64,000 bases of DNA from Okapia johnstoni (taxonomy: Eukaryota; Chordata; Mammalia; Artiodactyla; Giraffidae), in assembly GCA_024291935.2 (NCBI GenBank), contig CM044318.1, forward strand, positions 83,152,001-83,216,000. The letters run 5' to 3'. Within the stretch, counting starts at the first letter, position 1. Each line of letters starts with the position of its first letter. A program made the translations under genes and the position numbers. Shown piece by piece: positions 33,166 through 44,399 of the stretch. The notes beneath the pieces were generated by a model. It did not search any database, was not told where the DNA came from, and saw nothing but the letters and a program-made list of their open reading frames with translations.

Positions 33166-33977
33166 GTGACTGATGATGAATGTATACATACTTCATTCCC
33201 TTGTATGGGCACTAGTTCACTGTATGGTCAGGAGTCCACTGTATGGCATTTTGCCCTACCCCACCAACAGGGAACTCATTACTTCCAGTGTAGTCTTTTT
33301 AGTTCATCTTATACTTCTTTCTAGAGAGAATAGGGGTAGGATTTCTAGTGTGACATAACTTTGAAGCCTCTTAATTTTTTCAAAATTATGTTCATAATAT
33401 TTTGTCATTCTATGCTATAATATTTATTTGGTGACATAATAGGCTATAAAAGGATTTCTAAATTACTGTTAAATAGATTAAGCACTTCCTGGCCCTCTCC
33501 TCTGTATCCCAGTTTCAGAATCACATAGTTCTTCAGTCCTTGCACCTGTGTTTGCAGAAGATCCTTTATTAAAGTAGAAATTTGTTCCTCTGTGGCTTCT
33601 GTCCACTCACTAGCTCAGGTCCCACTCAGGGTGAATGGGATAAGTCAGATTCAGTTTTCCCAGGGTTGCTGTTGAGCTCCTGGTCTTGGTGAAAACCAGG
33701 AGAAGGGTTGGAGAGGTCCCATGGAGGGTTGGGGGATGAGCTCTGTGCATTTCCTTGCTGCACATCCTCTGCTTAACTTAGAGTGGCATGTCTTTGTTCT
33801 GAATTCACTCATCTCAGATTTTTGTCATGTTCATATAGTGGCTGCAAAAAATCCCCAAAGTTCATAGCTTGGTAGGTGCTATTCGGGAAAGCTGGGTGTT
33901 GGGAGTTCTGCCAACGGTAATCGGCTGGGGAGAGTTGGTGAGTTTGTATCATCTGTTGACCTTTTGTGTCCCTCCAG

Positions 33978-34067
33978 TTCCTCCAGGACACCTTGGATGC
34001 CCTCTTCAACATCATGATGGAGAACTCGGAGAGCGAGACCTTTGATACATTAGTGTTTGATGCTCTG
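33978..34067 (+). CDS. DOCK1: DOCK1 window exon 10
   Basis: This 90-nt exon is phase 0 at both ends, after TTTTGTGTCCCTCCAG and before GTAAGA. It encodes 30 residues: FLQDTLDALFNIMMENSESE followed by TFDTLVFDAL. It is part of the armadillo-like region. The acceptor is a tandem: CCTCCAG is followed nine bases later by another CCTCCAG (ending 33986), so use of the second would remove Phe-Leu-Gln and keep the frame. Because DOCK1 as I recall it contains FLQDTL, the first is called here. Confidence 0.95.
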
Positions 34068-34400
34068 GTAAGAGACCTTGACTTTGTATCTGCTCAGAAA
34101 TTACGGGGCTTTCATGTTGCAACCTTTGAAGCTGGGGCGGGAGCCATCACAATAACCTTGAAAGTGTTTTCAGGTGTAAACCCAATCAAAGCAAATGAAC
34201 TGAGAGGTAGAAAGTTTCTGGCAATGTAACGCTGTAGTTAGGCAAATGTAATAGGTAGCGGAAGAAGAGGTAAACTGGCTGACCAGCCTGTGTCTGAAAA
34301 TGTTAGCGCTCAGTTGACTCACACAGGGGTGCAGGCAATTCAGCTGAAGATTCCAAAATGGTTTGCATTTCTTTTGCTAATGAAAATATTAATTTAACAG
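34068..34400 (+). other. DOCK1: Intron 10-11 (333 bp)
   Basis: This is the shortest intron in the window and shows no repeat element. It ends in TTAATTTAACAG with only a weak pyrimidine tract, so efficient use may depend on its short length and on exon signals. Confidence 0.85.
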
Positions 34401-34501
34401 GTATTTATCATTGGACTAATTGCTGATAGAAAATTTCAGCATTTTAATCCTGTTTTGGAAACCTACATTAAGAAACACTTTAGTGCAACCTTAGCCTACA
34501 C
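34401..34501 (+). CDS. DOCK1: DOCK1 window exon 11
   Basis: This 101-nt exon follows ATTAATTTAACAG and ends before GTAAGT. It encodes 33 residues, [20 protein letters not shown] followed by [13 protein letters not shown], and leaves AC, which with the first base of exon 12 makes threonine. [12 protein letters not shown] is a strongly conserved hydrophobic helix of the DOCK helical region. Codon choice is AT-rich (ATT, GAT, TTT), unlike exons 8 and 13. Confidence 0.95.
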
Positions 34502-34555
34502 GTAAGTTCTTTTTTGTTGTTTTAAAACCAGTTCTTCCACCATTCCATGTTCTAT

Positions 34556-34765
34556 GCATGGGAAGGATGCTCAGGGATGGAGCATTGGGATGACCCAGAG
34601 GGATGGGAAGGGGAGGGAGGTGGGAGGAGGGTTCGGGAGGGGGAGCACATGTGAACCCATGGCTGATTCATGTCAATGTATGGCAAAAACTACCACAATA
34701 TTGTAAAGTAATTAGCCCCCAACTAAAATAAATAAATTAAAAATAAATAAATAAATAAAACCAGT
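34556..34765 (+). mobile_element. L1 3' terminus with purine-rich tract and AAAT tail
   Basis: From GGATGCTCAGGGATGGAGCA through the G-rich tract GGGAAGGGGAGGGAGGTGGG, then ACATGTGAACCCATGGCTGA, CAATGTATGGCAAAAACTAC and the tail AATAAATAAATAAATAAAA. This is the 3' end of a fairly young ruminant L1, in sense orientation, starting only about 55 bp past the exon 11 donor. Confidence 0.88.
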
Positions 34766-35377
34766 TCTTCTTTTTGTATTTTTGTTAAGACTTTTCCGTA
34801 TACTTTTGCCTGTGGTTCTAAATTTCCCTTCCCCAGTGGTGAGTTTACTGGGATCATTTTTATTACTGTTTTCCTCTTAACAGACCTAAAAATCTTGTTG
34901 GAAAAGATAGGTGATGCATTATAGGATTATGGAATAAGTTCTTGTTCTTCTCTATACCTTTCTTTTGTCTTTGAGTTGTTCCCTCTATGTTTGATGAAAT
35001 GGATATATGGATACAGAGTGCTCGCCACACTGCAGCTTCCTCACAGCCATTTGATGAATGAATCAATGGATGGGGTCTTGCCTTGAGAGTATTGGTTATT
35101 TAGTGTGAATATTAACAAAATTCAGTCTTGTACTTTTCAATCTATTTTTTCTCTCTTTATTTTTTAAGGTTGCAGGTGATTTGTTTATTTTTGTTCTGCT
35201 GGATCAAGCTGGATAAAATAATTTTTTTTCTTTTAAAGTGGTTTAGTTATTCAGTGATGTTTAAAGAGCCAGAATGTTAATGTTGTTCAGATAAAACATC
35301 TGTGGGTTTGGCAATTATTTTTAAACTTCATCTGGATATTGGCTTTTAATACTCCTGCATTTCTTTCTTTTTTAAAA

Positions 35378-35463
35378 TTTTTTCTTTACATAGTCGTTCT
35401 TATTGAAGCGGCATTGATTTGCAAGGTGGTGTTAGTTTCAGGCTTACACCAGAGTGCTTCAGT

Positions 35464-35499
<36 letters not shown>

Positions 35500-35540
35500 A
35501 TATAGACATATATTCTTTTCAGATTCTTTTTGCTCTTTAA
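35378..35540 (-). repeat. L1 3' end (antisense) with GT microsatellite
   Basis: The plus strand reads GTGTTAGTTTCAGGCTTACA, GAGTGCTTCAGTTATGTGTG and ATATTCTTTTCAGATTCTTT. This is the common antisense L1 terminus in which the usual TATACATATA part has become a GT run at 35466-35497. Confidence 0.75.
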
Positions 35541-35729
35541 AGAGCTCCTCTCCTTTGTTCCAGTTACAGCTTCAGCTCTAACTAACTTGGATTCTTACTC
35601 CCCACCCAGCTGTTCTCCACTCACCCAGCTGCTCCCTACCTGGGCCCCTGTCGGGTCTAGTAGGGCTCCCAGGGGATGGTGTGAAGCCTGGTGTCAAGGC
35701 CACAACCCTGGGACTTGCTGGCTCGACTT

Positions 35730-35910
35730 ATGTTACCATTCTGTCACTTGTAAGTTTAGGTTGCTTAGCGTCTGTGAGTTTTAGCCTTCTCATCTGTACA
35801 ATAGCATGGTTGTAGGTTTGCTTGAGAATTTTAATGAGTTCTTAACATGTCAAGTGTTTGGAATAATCCGTGGCACTTAGCACCAAGCAGTAGTTAGATT
35901 TTGTTATTAT
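35730..35910. repeat. MIR-like fragment
   Basis: GTAAGTTTAGGTTGCTTAGC, CCTTCTCATCTGTACAATAG and GAATAATCCGTGGCACTTAG follow the MIR layout. Decayed. Confidence 0.5.
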
Positions 35911-37574
35911 TAGAATTATTAGGGCGAGTTCCTCGTTCTCTCACAGTGGGATTTATTGGCACTGATTCAGACGTTTTCTTTGTGAGCTGCAGTGAAAAGG
36001 AAAAGTTTAATATTTTAAAGAACATTTCACTTAGATTCATTAGAAATGATTCCCTTTTAGGGCCATGAACTTGAATTGAAGTTCGCATCTGTGTCTTGAC
36101 CCTACTTAGGTCAGAACCTGTTGCCCCTGGCTGCGGGAACTCCAAGTCAGCAGGCCTGTCCCTGAGTCTTGGATTCTTCTGTATCTGCTCGAGTGTTTGT
36201 TTATTGCAGGGCTGCTGGTGGAGCCCCACGTGGGCAGGAAGCAGGGGTGTCTTTAGGCACATGGGCAAGCTGTGACAAGCCTGGTGCTTGCTGGCTAATC
36301 AATGTTTGTTTAAGACATTCTGTTCTCTCAGTGGAGAAGCCCAGTTGGCCTGCGCTTTGGAGGGTTCCCTGCAGACTGCTGGTCGGGTGGCACCATCTCG
36401 CTGTAAGAACCAGAAGGAGCTGTGCAGGGTTCGTGGGGGTGGCCTGTGCGCTGCTCTGGGTCCTGTGTGACCTCCTCCTGTGTCACCTTCACCATCCACC
36501 TTTACTGAAACTGGGCCAAACAGCTCTTCTCAGATTAGACTTTTTACTTTCATTTTAGAAAGTCAGAACGGCGGTAAGGTCACCATGCTGCAGTCCAGGT
36601 CTCCTTTCTGGCGTCCCCTTGTCCTTATTTTCAAAGGGGGAAGCAAACCTGGGGAGCGTTGGGCAGGTTATCCATGGAAGACACGAAAAGTACTGTCTTA
36701 CTGTTAAATTACAGTGGGATGGAGCCGAGAAGCCGTATCCTCTCGTTCAGTCTGTCATCTGCAGAAAAGGCAATTTTAATTTCGGAAAATAAGTGTTCTT
36801 ATCTTGTTTTGACAAACCAGCAACCCCAAGTGGTTCTGCAGCCGTTGGAATCTGAGCATTTTCACCTTGAAATGCCAGAGGAGATAATTGAGGTTCACGC
36901 AGTTCTAACGCAATCAGGAAGGCTGCTTCTGCCCTAATGAAGTGTTTGCATCCTTCTCCAGCCCAGGGGACATTCTAGTACCAAGCGCCATCACAGACAG
37001 TCTCTCCCATCCCCCGCGTTGCGGGGAGGCAGGCAGGGGCTTAGGTTAGATTCCTGTCCAGGCAGTTTCTTTACCTCTTTCCTTTGATAAATGTTGAGAT
37101 CTGGAGCCTTTCTTTGCAAACAACTCCGAGAGAAGAAATTAAAGAAGACTAGAGGCAATGGGTGTTACTTCTTAGCCTTCTAAGTCACAGAGCAGGGGCT
37201 CCCTGCATGGGTGGTTCATGGGGCAGTGACCTGGGCTGGTCCAAGTGAGGAGGGAGGGAGGTGTCAGCTTTGGGGACAGTTTTTCCTGAAAACCAGCAGG
37301 ACGTGCTCCTTCTGTGCACAGATCTGCCTTTCCCGGAGCTGGTTCGGGCCTCCTCCCCACTGACCCGACGCTCCATCTGGTCTGCTCCTTTCGCCTAGTA
37401 CCCAGCAGTTTGGTCGTATAGTTACAAGTGGTGGGACGGATGTGGATTCGGGTCCTGTGACTTCCTGATTTATTTTCTGATTCTGGGTCATGCTTTTTTG
37501 CAAATCATTCCTTTTTGTTCTTTCCTTTGGCTGAACTATTGGAAGGATTTCCAAAATCTATTTCTATGGAATGA

Positions 37575-37715
37575 ATGTGAAAAGTGAAAGTGTCGGTCGG
37601 TCAGTTGTGTTTGACTCTTTGCGACCCCATGGACTGTAGCCCACCAGGCTCCTCTGTCCATGGGATTCTCTGCATGAGAATACTGGAGTGGATAGTCATT
37701 CCTCTGTCCAGATGG
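37575..37715 (-). repeat. Bov-tA fragment (antisense, truncated)
   Basis: GTGAAAGTGAAAGTGTCGGT, TTGCGACCCCATGGACTGTA and GAATACTGGAGTGGATAGTC on the plus strand. The tRNA part is missing. Confidence 0.9.
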
Positions 37716-38465
37716 AATGTATATTCCTTGGGATATCAATAGGGTTTGATGTGTGGGCCCATCAGTTTGGGAAAGTATGTTAAACTGGGTGAAACAGGTT
37801 TTATGCCAGCACTTGAGAGGCTCTGCCAGGCCTCAAGAACCATCACAAGATGTGTGAAGGTAGATACTTTCCCAGGATTGGAGCCAGGGGAACCTAAGGG
37901 GAGAGGGTCTTTCTGGCCTTGCTACTTCAGGACACACTGCCAGGAAGGCTCCTGTGATAGCGTCATGAGGGTTCTTGAGTTCTGCAGCTTGATCAGTGTT
38001 AGAAATGATTTCACATCCACTCAGTCGCCCAAAAGCCTTTTTATTGTGATTTATCAGTAAAATCGTTACTCTTAGGTTCTTCCGAGGTGGTCCACAAGCC
38101 AAGTTTCAGTTGCTCTTATGCGTGACTTGTAATAATCTCAGATAACAAACTGGTACACACTGGCTCACAACTTAATGAGAAATGCTGTCAGTACCCTGGC
38201 AGGTTGTTTTTTTTCTTGATGAATATTTAAAAGCCAGAAGAAATTCTTGTTGATTACTGAAAATGTTAGGGGGTGGAGAAGTTTGGTTTGGGGGTTATTT
38301 TGTTGGTTGTTGGCATATAGGTTTTACATATGTTGCTAGTTTTTAAAGTTACGATGTAGCCCAGTGCACCAAAAGCTGAAAATGTGCTGAAGTTATTTAA
38401 TTATTCCCTTATGATTTAACAGGCTTGACTTGAAGATCATCGTTGTGAACAGTGATTATTAGTTT

Positions 38466-38670
38466 ATGGGCCAGTAGTTGGCTTCATGGTAGAGCACCTG
38501 ACTGCCAATGCAGGAGACATGAGTTCAGTCTCTGGGCTGGGAAGATCCCCTGGAGGAGGAAACGGCAATCCACTCCAGTATTCTTGCCTGGGAAATCCCA
38601 TGGAGAGAGGAACCTGGCGAGCAACAGACCATGGGGTCTTAAAGAGTCAGACATGACTGAGCACACGGGC
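38466..38670 (+). repeat. Bov-tA SINE
   Basis: Sense element with a diverged head (GCTTCATGGTAGAGCACCTG), body CAATCCACTCCAGTATTCTT, and end CAGACATGACTGAGCACA. Confidence 0.88.
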
Positions 38671-38824
38671 ATAGCGGTAGAAAATGTAGACATTTGGACA
38701 GAATTAAAAACTGATTATTACTCTTACTGCTGCTATCATTTGAAAATAGCACTCAATTAAGAAAAAAAGAGCATTATGGTTGTCAAGCAAACCCCTTCGA
38801 TTTTGTCATTGAGCATTGGGAACG

Positions 38825-38985
38825 CTAGATCACCCGCCTAGTCCTGGGCTTCTCCATCTGCAAATTAGGGGTAAAACCGAACGCTTGTCTTACAGTGTTG
38901 CTGTGGAGAATAAATTATATAATACTCTTAAATGCTTAGGAAGACATCTAAAACTTAGAAAGTGCTTGTTAAACGCTCAGATCTC
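38825..38985. repeat. MIR-like fragment
   Basis: TCCTGGGCTTCTCCATCTGC, GTGTTGCTGTGGAGAATAAA and CTTAGAAAGTGCTTGTTAAA resemble a MIR 3' half. Confidence 0.5.
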
Positions 38986-39175
38986 ACTCCTCTGAGAGTT
39001 GTTTTATGGGTCACTTTTAATCTGTTTCGAACACATTTCACAAATATGCGCATACTGATAAATTGTGAACCCAGCTAAAAAGAACCCAATACCCACTTGT
39101 GTATTTCTGCCCCAGTTAAGAAACGAGATACTATAGTCGTCTGAACTTGTTGATGTGTGTTTTTGTTACTAACAG

Positions 39176-39310
39176 GAAGCTGACGAAAGTTTTGCGGAAC
39201 TACGTGGACAATGCCGAGAAGCCGGGAATAAGTGACCAGCTGTATAAAGCCATGAAGGCTTTAGAGTACATCTTCAAGTTCATCGTGCGCTCCCGGATCC
39301 TGTTCAACCA
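39176..39310 (+). CDS. DOCK1: DOCK1 window exon 12
   Basis: This 135-nt exon follows TTTTTGTTACTAACAG and ends before GTGCGT. It completes the threonine from exon 11 and encodes 44 residues: KLTKVLRNYVDNAEKPGISD, then QLYKAMKALEYIFKFIVRSR and ILFN, leaving CA for the glutamine finished by exon 13. It forms helices of the armadillo-like region. TACTAAC just before the acceptor matches the branch-point consensus, although it is unusually close to the AG. Several residues seem to differ from the human protein as I remember it. Confidence 0.95.
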
Positions 39311-39359
39311 GTGCGTGGCCCCGTGCCGGCTCTCCAGAGGGCTGGGGAGGAGACCCTTT

Positions 39360-39425
39360 TCTTCCTTCCTTCCTTCCCCCGCCTCGTTCTTCTTTGCCTT
39401 TCTCTCCTCCTCCCTTCCTTCCCCT
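39360..39425 (+). repeat. CCTT/CTCC pyrimidine tract
   Basis: About 65 bp nearly all C and T (TTCCTTCCTTCCTTCCCCCG, CTTTCTCTCCTCCTCCCTTC). A decayed tetranucleotide repeat starting 50 bp after the exon 12 donor. Confidence 0.8.
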
Positions 39426-40873
39426 GCGGTCTAGCAGAACACAGCAGTAACAGACAGCAGTTCTGGGCTGGAGCTGTCCACGGTCACCCTAACTGCTCCC
39501 CAGTGGAGTAAAAGGCAAGCTCTCTGAGTCTGAGTCTCGAGCCCTGAGTCTGAACCGTGTGCCTGTGAGTCGAACGTTGTCTCCTGAAAGCGTTGGTATT
39601 TTTTCTGAGGCAGTACAGACTGAACACCCAGAGTTCTGCAGTTCTTTTCAGTGTTATTTCACAGAGGAAAAAGCCCCTTGAGAACACACAAAATTAAAAC
39701 GAACAGGCCACAACAACAGTAAGAAACAGCAAGGTGAATCAACTCCCTTGGGAAGACGGTGGGGCTTCCGCCCTCTTTCCTTCAACTAGAATCATGTTTT
39801 GCTTCTAGAGAGAGATTCCTCCACACGAAGTGGCCGTGTGCATGGACATTCAGTGTTTTAACTTAGGGATGTGTTTCACGTATTATCTGGGCAAACTTAG
39901 GAGTTGCTTTTGAACTTTAAAGTGGATTGGGGTATTTCTGATCCACTTTAAAATAATGACTCATCATTTTATAGAGAACATTAGTGTTTTTTCCTAGATG
40001 TCTGTAGATGAAAGAACGGGGCTAAAATAAATGAGCTTTCAGTTGGTCCACAGTGTTTAGCTCTGAATGAAGAGAGGAGAAGCAGGGTAGATGGGCTGTT
40101 GGGGCGCTGAAGCTGACTCCCGCTCTGCTGTTTGTGAGGCGCCTGCTTTGGGTGCCCTGCAGTGCGTGATGCTGGTTCATGTCGGTTATCGGAGGGCGAT
40201 GCTCTTGTGTGAGTCCTAAACACAGAGATGGAGTTTAAGAATCAATGTCCCTCTGATTCACAGAATACATGTCACCTTTAAAAGCACAGCCCTCTTAAAA
40301 CATTATCAGTGAATATGGGGAATTGAGGGAGCGTGGACGCATGTTGGTACCTCCTTACTGACTCTTCACTTTGTTGGCCTACAGTCGGCTTTCCAGAAGG
40401 ACCAGCGAGAGGGGGGTGGTATTCACAGTCCAGTGTCATGTACCCAGTGGGGCACATAAGCCAGAGGAGCAGGTGACTGTGTGTAGAGCTGTAAGAGTCA
40501 CAAACGGGGTGGTGCCCCCCTTGGTCAGTGGTCACAGCCCCAGTGTTACTGGACAAGGATGGCCTGTGCTGTGTTCTCTCTGTGGTTCCTGTGATTCCAG
40601 ACCCATGGTTTGAGGCCATCATGCTCTGCCCCTTGACTGAAGAATACACTCTTACTTTGCTTTTTGTGGATAGGTGTGAATCTTGATGAGGGTCATGACA
40701 CTTTCTGTGTCTGTCAGGGTCAAACCTGTCGATGATTTTCTCACTGTCAAGGTGTGAAAGATGACTAAGAAAGCAGGGTTTTTTGTTTTTTTGTCTTTTC
40801 CTGTATTTTACCATATTTTTCAGTAAAATTGTTTCTATAAAAATGAACTTTTTGGAAGCCTCTGTCTTGCTTT

Positions 40874-41070
40874 TAGGGGCTTCTCTGGTGGCTCAGATGG
40901 TAAAGAATCTGCCTGAAATGTGGGACACCTGGGTTTGATCCCTGGGTCAGGAAGATCCCCTGGGGAAGGGAACGGCTACCCACTCCAGTATTCTTGCCTG
41001 GAGAATCCCATGGACAGAGGAGCCTGGTGGGCTACAGTCCATAGAGTTGCAAAGAGTCAGACAAAATCTT
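40874..41070 (+). repeat. Bov-tA SINE
   Basis: Sense element: GGGGCTTCTCTGGTGGCTCA, GGCTACCCACTCCAGTATTC, TTGCAAAGAGTCAGACAAAA. Its end is slightly short. Confidence 0.93.
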
Positions 41071-42084
41071 GCTTTTATATATGTCCCACTAATTTTAAGT
41101 CTTTGATTACTCTAAAATAAAGTCAACACTAAGGTAAGAGGATGAGCTTGAAAGAGCGGAACAATCAGGTGGTATGGATTATATCATGTTTTATTTGAAA
41201 AAATTTTCATCATGTACAACTTGTGATCAGTATGGCCCTGGGTCAGGGATTCACTGATGCCCGCCATCTCCTTTTCAAACACACTGCTGATTTTCCTTCC
41301 CATTCAGAGATTAATAATGAAAAGAAAGGTATGTTCAAGGTCAATGTGTTCCTGCTATGTTGTAAGTGCTATAATCTTTTACAAAATAATGCTGCTTAGA
41401 AAAGATTGGGGTCACCCAAGTGGACCAGTGGCAAATTGTTTCTCTCTGTCTCTCCTTAATCTCTTTCAGCCTGAAAATACAAATGGCATGAGATCTTACG
41501 ATCTTGGTCTTGTAAATAGCACTGAGTTTGATTGATCTTCTAGAGCTTAGCGATATGATTGGCTACATGTTACAGAAACAGATGAGGTTCACTTTTTTCC
41601 CCACATGGCATGGAACCCAGAGTAAGAGTCTGGAGCTTGTGCCCTTGGTTTCTGGATACTTATTTCAGGTCCTTGGCTCCTTCTATCTCTCTGCCCCACT
41701 GTCCTTAGGAATCTCTGTCTCATGGCCCCAAGTGGCTCCTGCCCCTCCTGGTGTCAGGACCTCACTCCAGGCTGCAGAGAAGGGAAGGTGGGCATCAACA
41801 GCTCTTTAACATTGTCCCCAATGCCCGAAATGGGTCGTGTGCTTCCCTCTCATTGGCCAGAGTATGTCACATGACCACCCCTTGTTTGGATGCAAGGGAG
41901 GTGGGAAAGAATTTATTGATGCTTTCAACAAAATCAGATTTCCTTTAGTAAAGTAGTGAAGGAGAAGTATATATTGAATGGGCATTGACACTCTTTCTCA
42001 TACCTTTAACCAGGAATTCCTGTTACCTGCCAGTGTAATATCCCTAACTTATCTCAGGTTAGTAATGCAGGGCAGTGAGTACAG

Positions 42085-42284
42085 GCTCAGTCCCGTCCAA
42101 CTCTTTGCAACCTCCTGGACTGTAGCCCGCCAGGCTCCTCTGTCCGTGTAATTTTATAGGTAATAATAGTGGAGTGGGTTGCATTTCCTATTCCAGAGGC
42201 CCTTCCTGACCCAGGTATCAAACATGCATCTCCTGCATTGGCACAGGGATTCTTTACCACTGCGCCACCTGGGAAGTCCGAGTC
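42085..42284 (-). repeat. Bov-tA SINE (antisense, diverged)
   Basis: The plus strand reads CAGTCCCGTCCAACTCTTTG, GTAGCCCGCCAGGCTCCTCT and TTTACCACTGCGCCACCTGG. It carries more substitutions than the other copies. Confidence 0.88.
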
Positions 42285-44399
42285 CCAGCTTTGTAAATCC
42301 TATGTAATTAGGTCCCTGAGAGCCTTTCTTCCCCATTAGTTGTGGAATCAGTCTGTGAGACTCCTGTCTCCACTCTCTCTTTGACTTTAAGCCATTGAGC
42401 CCTATGATGCCCTAAGTGTGATTCAGTCCTGTTGTGTCATACAGAAATGGAGTGGAATACTGAACAGATCCTTGCCCGTGACCTCGGCAGTGTTTTATGT
42501 TTGGATATCCTTAGGAATGCCTTTGTTTTGGCCCTCGGCTGCACGGTGTTGGCAGAGACCTTGGTCCTGGTGCCAGCGTTTTTCCTGGAGTTGGGGGAGC
42601 CAGGCCTGGTCCCCAGCTGAGTCTGTCTACTGGGTTCACGTGTTTGTCAAGAGCTGAGACTGTTCAGGACAAAAAGTGCCAAGAGTTGAGAAGGCCGGTA
42701 GAGCAGTTGCCAGAAGACTTCACGAACCTTCCAGGATCCTTGTCCTGACACCCCTAACCTCATCTCACCAGATACTGTCCCACCAGAATCCTTCCTTTCC
42801 AAGAGCCTAATGGGCTTTGGAGCCCTGACTGTCCCAGACTTTTAAAGTATATTGACCTCAGTTTCTCTCTAATTTCTTAAATGTGTATCTTGGCCGCCTG
42901 TATGATTCTTGAGGGCGGACAAGGACATATGTTCCTCTTGGAACCTAGAACACAGTTGTAGCTGCATTGTATAGATATGATAGTACTTAAATTTGAAATC
43001 GGTAGTCTGAGATTTCTGAGAAGAATCTATGATAGGAAAAAAAATCATGATGTTGAAATCACAGACATGGAGCTAAAGTCTCTTAATTGTTTCTTGTCCT
43101 CAAATACCCTCCACCCCGAGACCCATTTTGGTAGTCTTCATTGTCTTCTCAAAGCATTACACTGACATGAAGTAATATTCCTATTGTGTATATACTGTTT
43201 AGGGAAAAAGCTGTCCTGTGTCCCACCCAGTTTTCTGGGATGTTTGATTCATAACAAGTTCTGAGCAACTCTGACGCATGGTTTTTTCAGGGGTGAGGAG
43301 AAAGCAAACTCAGGTTCCCGTTTTCTTACCTGCAAAGCATCTATTACCTTGGGAGAAAAACAATTGTGCCCACAGCTGGAATCAAGTGTGTTTTTCTATT
43401 TGCAGTTGAAATAAACTTCTGAGGTCTTCTGCTTTTCTTCTCCTTTCAAACAGGTATGCTGTGTTTTCACATAAAGTAGTAGCTTTGTAAAATTCCACGT
43501 TAATTGACAGTATCTATTCTTCTGAAGAAGGAAGGGGTGAAACGTTGGAGATGAAGATATTGAAACTAATCCTTGTCACCCCACTTGCTTTCTCACTATA
43601 CAAATCCATACTTTTTTTGTCTGTTTGTTTAGAAATGAGAACAGCATTTTTGAAACTCTGGTCCAAAGACATTTGGTTCTTGGGGAGCCCATGGAGAGGT
43701 TCCTGACAGCCAGGGGCACTTCTGCGCTGTGCCTGTGTTTCCTGTGTGGGTGGATCACATTAGCTGGAGAGCCAGGAAGCAGACGCTGCCTGCACCAGAC
43801 TGTCTGAATCCAATCACTGAAGCTAGTTCTGGCTGACTTCTTCTGTCTTCTGCTGCTTCTTGAGTGTTTGCCTGTCTCACCTGGCGTTCACTTCCTGAAT
43901 AATTAGTCATTCATCACGATGAAGTTGTAGATCTGTCATTTTGCTGTCCTTTCCTCAGCCACAAATGTAGGATGTAGTTAATAAACAAAGGTCAAGCCAT
44001 TCCTTGTTAATGGATACTTCACAGAATTTAAATGGAGCAGGGTGCGATGACTAGGTTTTCCTGTTTATTTACCAGTCGCCATCTGAATCCTCTTCTCTCA
44101 CCCACCTCAGTGTGGGTCAAGCAGGCGACTCTTGGTTTATTTGTCCCTAGAGACCTCGCTTTCATTACAGAAAGGAGCTCCAGAGGGCTTGCTGTAAAAT
44201 ACTACCACATACATCTTTTAAATGGTGGTTGGCAGCAGAGAAATTAATAATTAAATGTTCATTCTTGAGGGATTCCTAGTGGAATATTAAATATAAGAAA
44301 GACTCATTAATTGTACCTTGTAGATTTTGAAGCTGTATTATTGGGGGCATGCAGATTTAGAACTGTGATCTCTTTGTTGTGAACTTACTGCTTAATGTG

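Larger units (their letters stand above)
27350..33977 (+). other. DOCK1: Intron 9-10 (6,628 bp)
   Basis: The intron holds the 155-bp duplicate copy B (27438-27592), an L1 3'-end piece (27730-28012), a MIR-like sequence split by a Bov-tA (28530-28900), an AT-rich block without repeats (about 29430-29790), a nested SINE/BovB composite (30160-31158), antisense Bov-tA (31800-32004) and an old L1 relic split by another Bov-tA (32235-33165). Confidence 0.75.
34502..39175 (+). other. DOCK1: Intron 11-12 (4,674 bp)
   Basis: The intron contains an L1 3' end (34556-34765), an antisense L1 3' end with a GT microsatellite (35378-35540), MIR-like pieces (35730-35910 and 38825-38985), antisense truncated Bov-tA (37575-37715) and sense Bov-tA (38466-38670). 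The region 36000-37570 shows nothing I recognise. Confidence 0.75.

Noticed and set aside
39163..39175. TACTAACAG before exon 12 considered as a minor (U12-type) intron signal
   Set aside because: The donor of this intron is an ordinary GTAAGT and not the ATATCCTT/GTATCCTT form, so it is a normal major-class intron.
40278..40814. A 178-codon open frame on the minus strand in intron 12-13
   Set aside because: No known motif, no sensible start context, no splice partners and no homologue that I recognise. Probably accidental.
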